Assembly: GCA_031273305.1 (NCBI GenBank)
Contig: JAISSC010000209.1
Coordinates: 1-15,783, forward strand
DNA: 15,783 nucleotides
Origin: Flavobacteriaceae bacterium
GTDB lineage: Bacteria > Bacteroidota > Bacteroidia > Flavobacteriales > Weeksellaceae
Direction: 5' to 3'
Shown here: in pieces, positions 12,832 to 15,783 of the stretch
Layout of the letters: each line of letters opens with the position of its first letter
Position numbering within the stretch: the stretch's first letter is position 1
Notes under the pieces: generated by a model
Seen by the model: only the letters and a program-made list of their open reading frames with translations
Databases searched by the model: none
What the model was told of the DNA's origin: nothing
Translations under genes and position numbers: made by a program

Positions 12832-14628
12832 TTAATCATTAATTTTCAGTACAGCCAAAAACGCAGATTGAGGAATCTCAACCCTGCCGATCTGCCGCAT
12901 TCTCTTTTTGCCCTCTTTTTGTTTTTCCAATAACTTCCTTTTGCGGGAAATATCTCCTCCATAACATTTAGCCGTAACATCTTTCCTCAACGCTTTAATG
13001 GTCTCTCTGGCTATGATTTTAGCCCCGATAGCTGCCTGAATAGGAATATCGAACTGCTGTCGCGGAATTAGTTCCTTGAGCTTTTCGCACATTTTTTTAC
13101 CTATGTTATACGCATTATCCTGATGGATAAGGGCTGAAAGAGCATCAACCGGTTCCCCGTTGATAAGTACATCCACTTTCACCAGTTTTGATGCCCTCAT
13201 TCCGGTCGGAGAGTAATCAAAAGAAGCATATCCTTTAGAAATAGTTTTTAATCGGTCGTAGAAGTCAAATACTACTTCTGCCAAAGGCATCTGAAAAATT
13301 AACTCTACCCGGTCTGTGGTCAGATAAGACTGGTTAACTATTTCTCCTCTTTTTTCGATGCAGAGGGTCATTACAGTACCGACAAAATCGGATTTTGTAA
13401 TAATGGATGCTTTGATATACGGTTCTTCTACCCTGTCCAAAATTGTAGGTTCGGGAAGTTCGGAAGGATTATGTACGGGAGTTGCTTTTTCCGGATTTTT
13501 TTTCAGGTAGGCATTATAAGAAACATTAGGAACCGTAGTGATAACCGTCATTTTAAATTCTCGTTCCAGACGTTCCTGAATTATTTCCATATGAAGCATT
13601 CCCAAAAATCCGCAACGGAAACCAAACCCTAAAGCCGCAGAAGATTCCGGTTCAAAAACCAAAGAAGCATCATTGAGTTGTAGTTTTTCCAATGCGGAAC
13701 GCAAAAGTTCGTATTCTTCCGTATCAACAGGATAAATTCCGGCAAATACCATAGGTTTTACCTCTTCAAACCCTTCAATGGCAGATTGTGCAGGATTTTC
13801 GACAGAAGTAATAGTATCTCCTACTTTCACTTCACGAGCCTCTTTTATCCCACTGATGATATACCCTACATCTCCGCACTGAATGGCGTTTTTGGGAACC
13901 TGACTCAACTTTAAGGTTCCAATCTCGTCGGCATCATAACTTTTTCCCGTAGCCATGAATTTTACCTTCTGACCTTTCTTAATGCTTCCGTTCACCACTT
14001 TAAAGAATGCTTCTATCCCTCGGAAAGGATTAAACACAGAATCGAATATCAAGGCTTGTAAAGGAGCATTGGGGTCTCCCGAAGGGGGTGAAATTCTTTC
14101 TACTATTTGTTCCAGTAATTCTGCAACTCCTTCTCCTGTTTTTCCACTTGCCCGAAGCACATCTTCAGGTTTACATCCTAATAAATTTACGATCTCATCC
14201 GTAACTTCTTCAGGGTTGGCGGAGGGCAGGTCAATTTTATTCAGGACGGGGATAATTTCCAAATCGTGTTCCAAAGCCAGATATAAATTAGAGATAGTTT
14301 GTGCCTGTATGCTTTGGGCGGCATCTACAATTAAGAGCGCACCTTCACAGGCGGCAATGGAGCGGGAAACTTCATAGGAAAAATCCACATGTCCCGGAGT
14401 ATCAATAAGGTTGAGGATATATTTTTCTGCTTTATATTCGTATTCCATCTGAATAGCATGGCTTTTAATGGTGATACCTCGTTCCCGCTCCAAATCCATG
14501 TCGTCCAGAGTTTGTTCCTGTAATTCCCTGTCAGAGATGGTTTTGGTTTGCTGCAACAAACGATCCGCCAATGTGCTTTTTCCATGGTCTATATGCGCAA
14601 TGATACAAAAATTCCTAATATTCTTCAT
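12832..14628 (-). CDS. lepA: Elongation factor 4 (LepA)
   Basis: LepA is a ribosome-associated translational GTPase that acts during elongation or initiation. The 598-aa protein carries the GTPase motifs G1 AHIDHGKSTL (11-20), G2 RGITIKS, G3 DTPGHVDF, G4 NKIDL and G5 ASGKTGEG, then an EF-Tu-like domain II, EF-G-like domains III and V, and the LepA-specific C-terminal domain with CYGGDISRKRKLLEKQKEGK and MRQIGRVEIPQ. The start is placed at 14628 (MKNIRNFCIIAHIDHGK), the family start and length (595-600 aa); the frame extends 9 codons further upstream but that part overlaps the promoter box. A TACTTTTG -7 sequence lies at 14645-14652, implying a very short leader. The GH25 gene follows downstream. 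Confidence 0.97.
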   Translation of the reverse strand: MKNIRNFCIIAHIDHGKSTLADRLLQQTKTISDRELQEQTLDDMDLERERGITIKSHAIQMEYEYKAEKYILNLIDTPGHVDFSYEVSRSIAACEGALLIVDAAQSIQAQTISNLYLALEHDLEIIPVLNKIDLPSANPEEVTDEIVNLLGCKPEDVLRASGKTGEGVAELLEQIVERISPPSGDPNAPLQALIFDSVFNPFRGIEAFFKVVNGSIKKGQKVKFMATGKSYDADEIGTLKLSQVPKNAIQCGDVGYIISGIKEAREVKVGDTITSVENPAQSAIEGFEEVKPMVFAGIYPVDTEEYELLRSALEKLQLNDASLVFEPESSAALGFGFRCGFLGMLHMEIIQERLEREFKMTVITTVPNVSYNAYLKKNPEKATPVHNPSELPEPTILDRVEEPYIKASIITKSDFVGTVMTLCIEKRGEIVNQSYLTTDRVELIFQMPLAEVVFDFYDRLKTISKGYASFDYSPTGMRASKLVKVDVLINGEPVDALSALIHQDNAYNIGKKMCEKLKELIPRQQFDIPIQAAIGAKIIARETIKALRKDVTAKCYGGDISRKRKLLEKQKEGKKRMRQIGRVEIPQSAFLAVLKIND

Positions 14629-14644
14629 ACGTTCTACAATGATG

Positions 14645-14652
14645 CAAAAGTA
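14645..14652 (-). promoter_or_regulatory. Candidate lepA -7 promoter box
   Basis: The minus strand reads TACTTTTG, identical to the box before purA. It is only 16 nt before the chosen lepA ATG, so the transcript leader would be about 10 nt, compatible with the weak use of Shine-Dalgarno sequences in Bacteroidetes. Confidence 0.4.
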
Positions 14653-14703
14653 CATTTTTTTGTAAATATAGTCTCACGAATCGACATAATATCACTAGTA
14701 TGC

Positions 14704-14724
14704 AGGTTCAATTATCAAAAGCAA
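14704..14724 (+). repeat. Dispersed repeat, left-end motif (copy 2)
   Basis: AGGTTCAATTA, two variable bases, then AAAAGCAA, 19 of 21 bases identical to 1592-1612 and in the same orientation. It lies about 75 bp upstream of lepA. Confidence 0.5.
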
Positions 14725-14810
14725 AAAAAGTTAACTATAATAACGTGAAGACACCCAAATTGGGAAGTCTCTACCTTGATTGGGATATAGAACAATGAAT
14801 GAATAAGGAA

Positions 14811-14904
14811 CTGACCTGCGTGAGGGATAGTAGTGGAAAGCCCACATAGACGCCCACACAGGGACGTCCCTACACGGATAGCCCGACCCGACAGGGGCAC
14901 ACCC
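14811..14904 (+). ncRNA. Structured flavobacterial repeat with GGGATAG and GGATAGCCCGAC motifs (Flavo-1-like candidate)
   Basis: GAGGGATAG (14822-14830) is followed by a short hairpin GTGG-N5-CCAC, a perfect palindrome GGGACGTCCC (14861-14870) and CGGATAGCCCGAC (14875-14887), then a C-rich end. This arrangement is a recurrent intergenic sequence in flavobacterial genomes and may correspond to the Flavo-1 RNA class. It is much more GC-rich than its surroundings. The strand is chosen from the GGATAG motifs. I recall the sequence character, not a covariance-model hit. Confidence 0.45.
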
Positions 14905-14936
14905 AAAACTAAAAAACAGGTGTATGACTTAGCTAA

Positions 14937-14965
14937 ATGTTGCATTCAGGTAGTTGAATCTGCGG
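14937..14965 (+). repeat. Dispersed repeat, right-end motif (copy 2)
   Basis: ATGTTGCAT followed directly by TCAGGTAGTTGAATCTGCGG, homologous to 2012-2047 except for an 8-bp gap and one inserted T. It is in the same orientation as copy 1 and lies 213 bp beyond the left-end motif here, against 400 bp in copy 1. Confidence 0.55.
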
Positions 14966-14984
14966 TAATAAAAAATATCGGCAT

Positions 14985-15009
14985 AATTCCTATTATATTG
15001 GTAGGAATT
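14985..15009. promoter_or_regulatory. Inverted repeat upstream of the YeiH-like gene
   Basis: Perfect 8-bp arms AATTCCTA (14985-14992) and TAGGAATT (15002-15009) with a 9-bp spacer end 2 bp before a TAAATTTG -7 box. It would cover the -33 region and could be an operator. No regulator gene is adjacent. Confidence 0.4.
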
Positions 15010-15011
15010 GT

Positions 15012-15019
15012 TAAATTTG
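15012..15019 (+). promoter_or_regulatory. Candidate -7 box of the YeiH-like gene
   Basis: TAAATTTG matches TAnnTTTG, 50 nt upstream of the ATG at 15070. No -33 TTTG at proper spacing; the inverted repeat occupies that place. Confidence 0.4.
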
Positions 15020-15069
15020 TCCTGTCTTCACAGAAAACAAATTAGTATAAAAAGAACTTTAAACCCTTA

Positions 15070-15678
15070 ATGATGAAAAGATTAAGTTTGACGGAAGACT
15101 GGACTGCTACGGTTGTTAGCGGATTGGTCATTTTGATTAGTGTTGTGTTATTTTCCTTACTTGAATATGTATTGGGCTGGCCGACATTAAAATGGAGCAA
15201 CGGAAGTGAGTTACTTTCTGAGGGTATTCTTTCAGGGAAAAATCTTCGGGAGTTTTTAGTTGTTTTCATTGTGTCTTATGTGGTATTGCTTATTGCTGTT
15301 CTTTTACAGGGAAGATCCGTTGGGGCGATAAAAGGTTTTCCGGTCTTGTTTGTCCTGACCGTTCTTGCCATGATAATCGGAGGGAATGAGGTTATGAATG
15401 ACTGGGGATTGGAAGCCGTAATATTTTGTTTGCTTATAGGATTGGTAATCAATAATTTTATAGGAGTACCGGACTGGCTGAAAGGCTGCCTGTCCTCAGA
15501 ATTATATGTAAAAACAGGGTTGGTGTTCTTAGGCGCAACCATTATCTTTCAGGATATAATGAAAGCAGGGGCATTGGGGTTGATACAATCCGTAGCGGTT
15601 GTTTTCTCCGTCTGGTATTTTTCTTTCTGGCTTTGCAAAAGGTTTAATATAGATAAAGAAATGTCTGACTCGTCCTAA
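15070..15678 (+). pseudogene. Truncated YeiH-family (UPF0324) membrane protein
   Basis: A 202-aa frame covering roughly the N-terminal half of a YeiH-type putative anion (sulfate) exporter. Hydrophobic helices are visible at about 14-34, 62-80, 89-104 and 114-131, and the family segment IGLVINNFIGVPDWLKGCLSSELYVKTGLVFLGATIIF (123-160) is well conserved. It is followed by GALGLIQSVAVVF and a helix to about 189. Relatives continue after the RFNIDKE position (191-197) with a Ser/Cys/Gly-rich segment (SICGVSAAIA) and several further helices for a total of about 350-420 aa. Here it ends EMSDSS and the following 100 bp are AT-rich, without coding character. It is therefore a broken gene or a short variant. 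Either of two adjacent ATGs (15070, 15073) could start it. Function is unproven even for intact members. Confidence 0.7.
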
Positions 15679-15737
15679 AAAAAGTTTACAAGTTAATAGT
15701 TAAATCCTGTTACAAATTTACAATTAAAAATTAGTCC

Positions 15738-15768
15738 TGCAATTAGTTTACAGGAGTTGCATTTTTTT
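15738..15768 (+). terminator. Weak terminator after the truncated YeiH-like gene
   Basis: TGCAA (15738-15742) can pair with TTGCA (15757-15761), which is followed immediately by seven T. A competing stem TCCTG (15735-15739) with CAGGA (15751-15755) overlaps it. The stems are only 5 bp, so this is tentative. Confidence 0.3.
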
Positions 15769-15783
15769 GATAATAATTCTTCC

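Noticed and set aside
13982..14377. 131-codon plus-strand frame
   Set aside because: It is antisense to lepA; no domain is present.
14833..15045. 70-codon plus-strand frame ending in IGIIPIILVGIVKFVLSSQKTN
   Set aside because: It runs across the GGATAGCCCG element, the dispersed repeat and the YeiH-like promoter; the hydrophobic end comes from AT-rich regulatory DNA.

Overview
The window looks like chromosome from a low-GC member of the Bacteroidetes, most likely class Flavobacteriia and perhaps the family Weeksellaceae. The reasons are the character of the PurA, PepD, LepA and UMF1-transporter proteins, TAnnTTTG boxes upstream of several genes (the Bacteroidetes -7 element), the lack of clear Shine-Dalgarno sequences, and intergenic repeats of Bacteroidetes type. 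The family is inferred from remembered protein similarity, not from a search.

Layout. Positions 1-2050 hold purA (minus strand) and a 650-bp non-coding stretch packed with palindromes and dispersed repeats. Positions 2051-4431 hold a probable minus-strand operon of pepD (M20 dipeptidase) followed by a FemAB/GNAT-like protein. Positions about 4574-9228 are a 4.6-kb accessory island. It contains a single-polypeptide restriction-modification enzyme (nuclease, N6-adenine methylase and two target-recognition domains, 1058 aa), a C-protein-like XRE regulator 5 nt upstream, the N-terminal stump of a Bacteroidetes tyrosine integrase, and a possible transposase fossil. A 16-bp direct repeat with one mismatch, GTAACGAG(T/A)TAGTAAC, flanks the island and is a candidate attL/attR pair.

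Positions 9402-11797 are plus-strand genes: a PhnA C-terminal-domain protein, a UMF1-family MFS transporter (GTG start), a 58-aa winged-helix protein and a GyrI-like effector-binding protein. Positions 11858-14628 are minus-strand: a membrane-anchored GH25 muramidase and lepA upstream of it. Positions 14629-15069 are a second repeat-rich intergenic region with a GGGATAG/GGATAGCCCG element known from flavobacterial genomes. Positions 15070-15678 encode the N-terminal half of a YeiH-type membrane protein that ends prematurely.

The most notable observations are: (1) the all-in-one R-M-S system with a candidate autoregulatory operator, beside a decapitated integrase; (2) two intergenic regions 12.7 kb apart that share the same pair of end sequences in the same order and orientation while their interiors differ, suggesting an undescribed non-autonomous element or repeat-insertion hotspot; (3) a 30-bp perfect palindrome with no adjacent regulator. 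No CRISPR array, tRNA or rRNA was seen.
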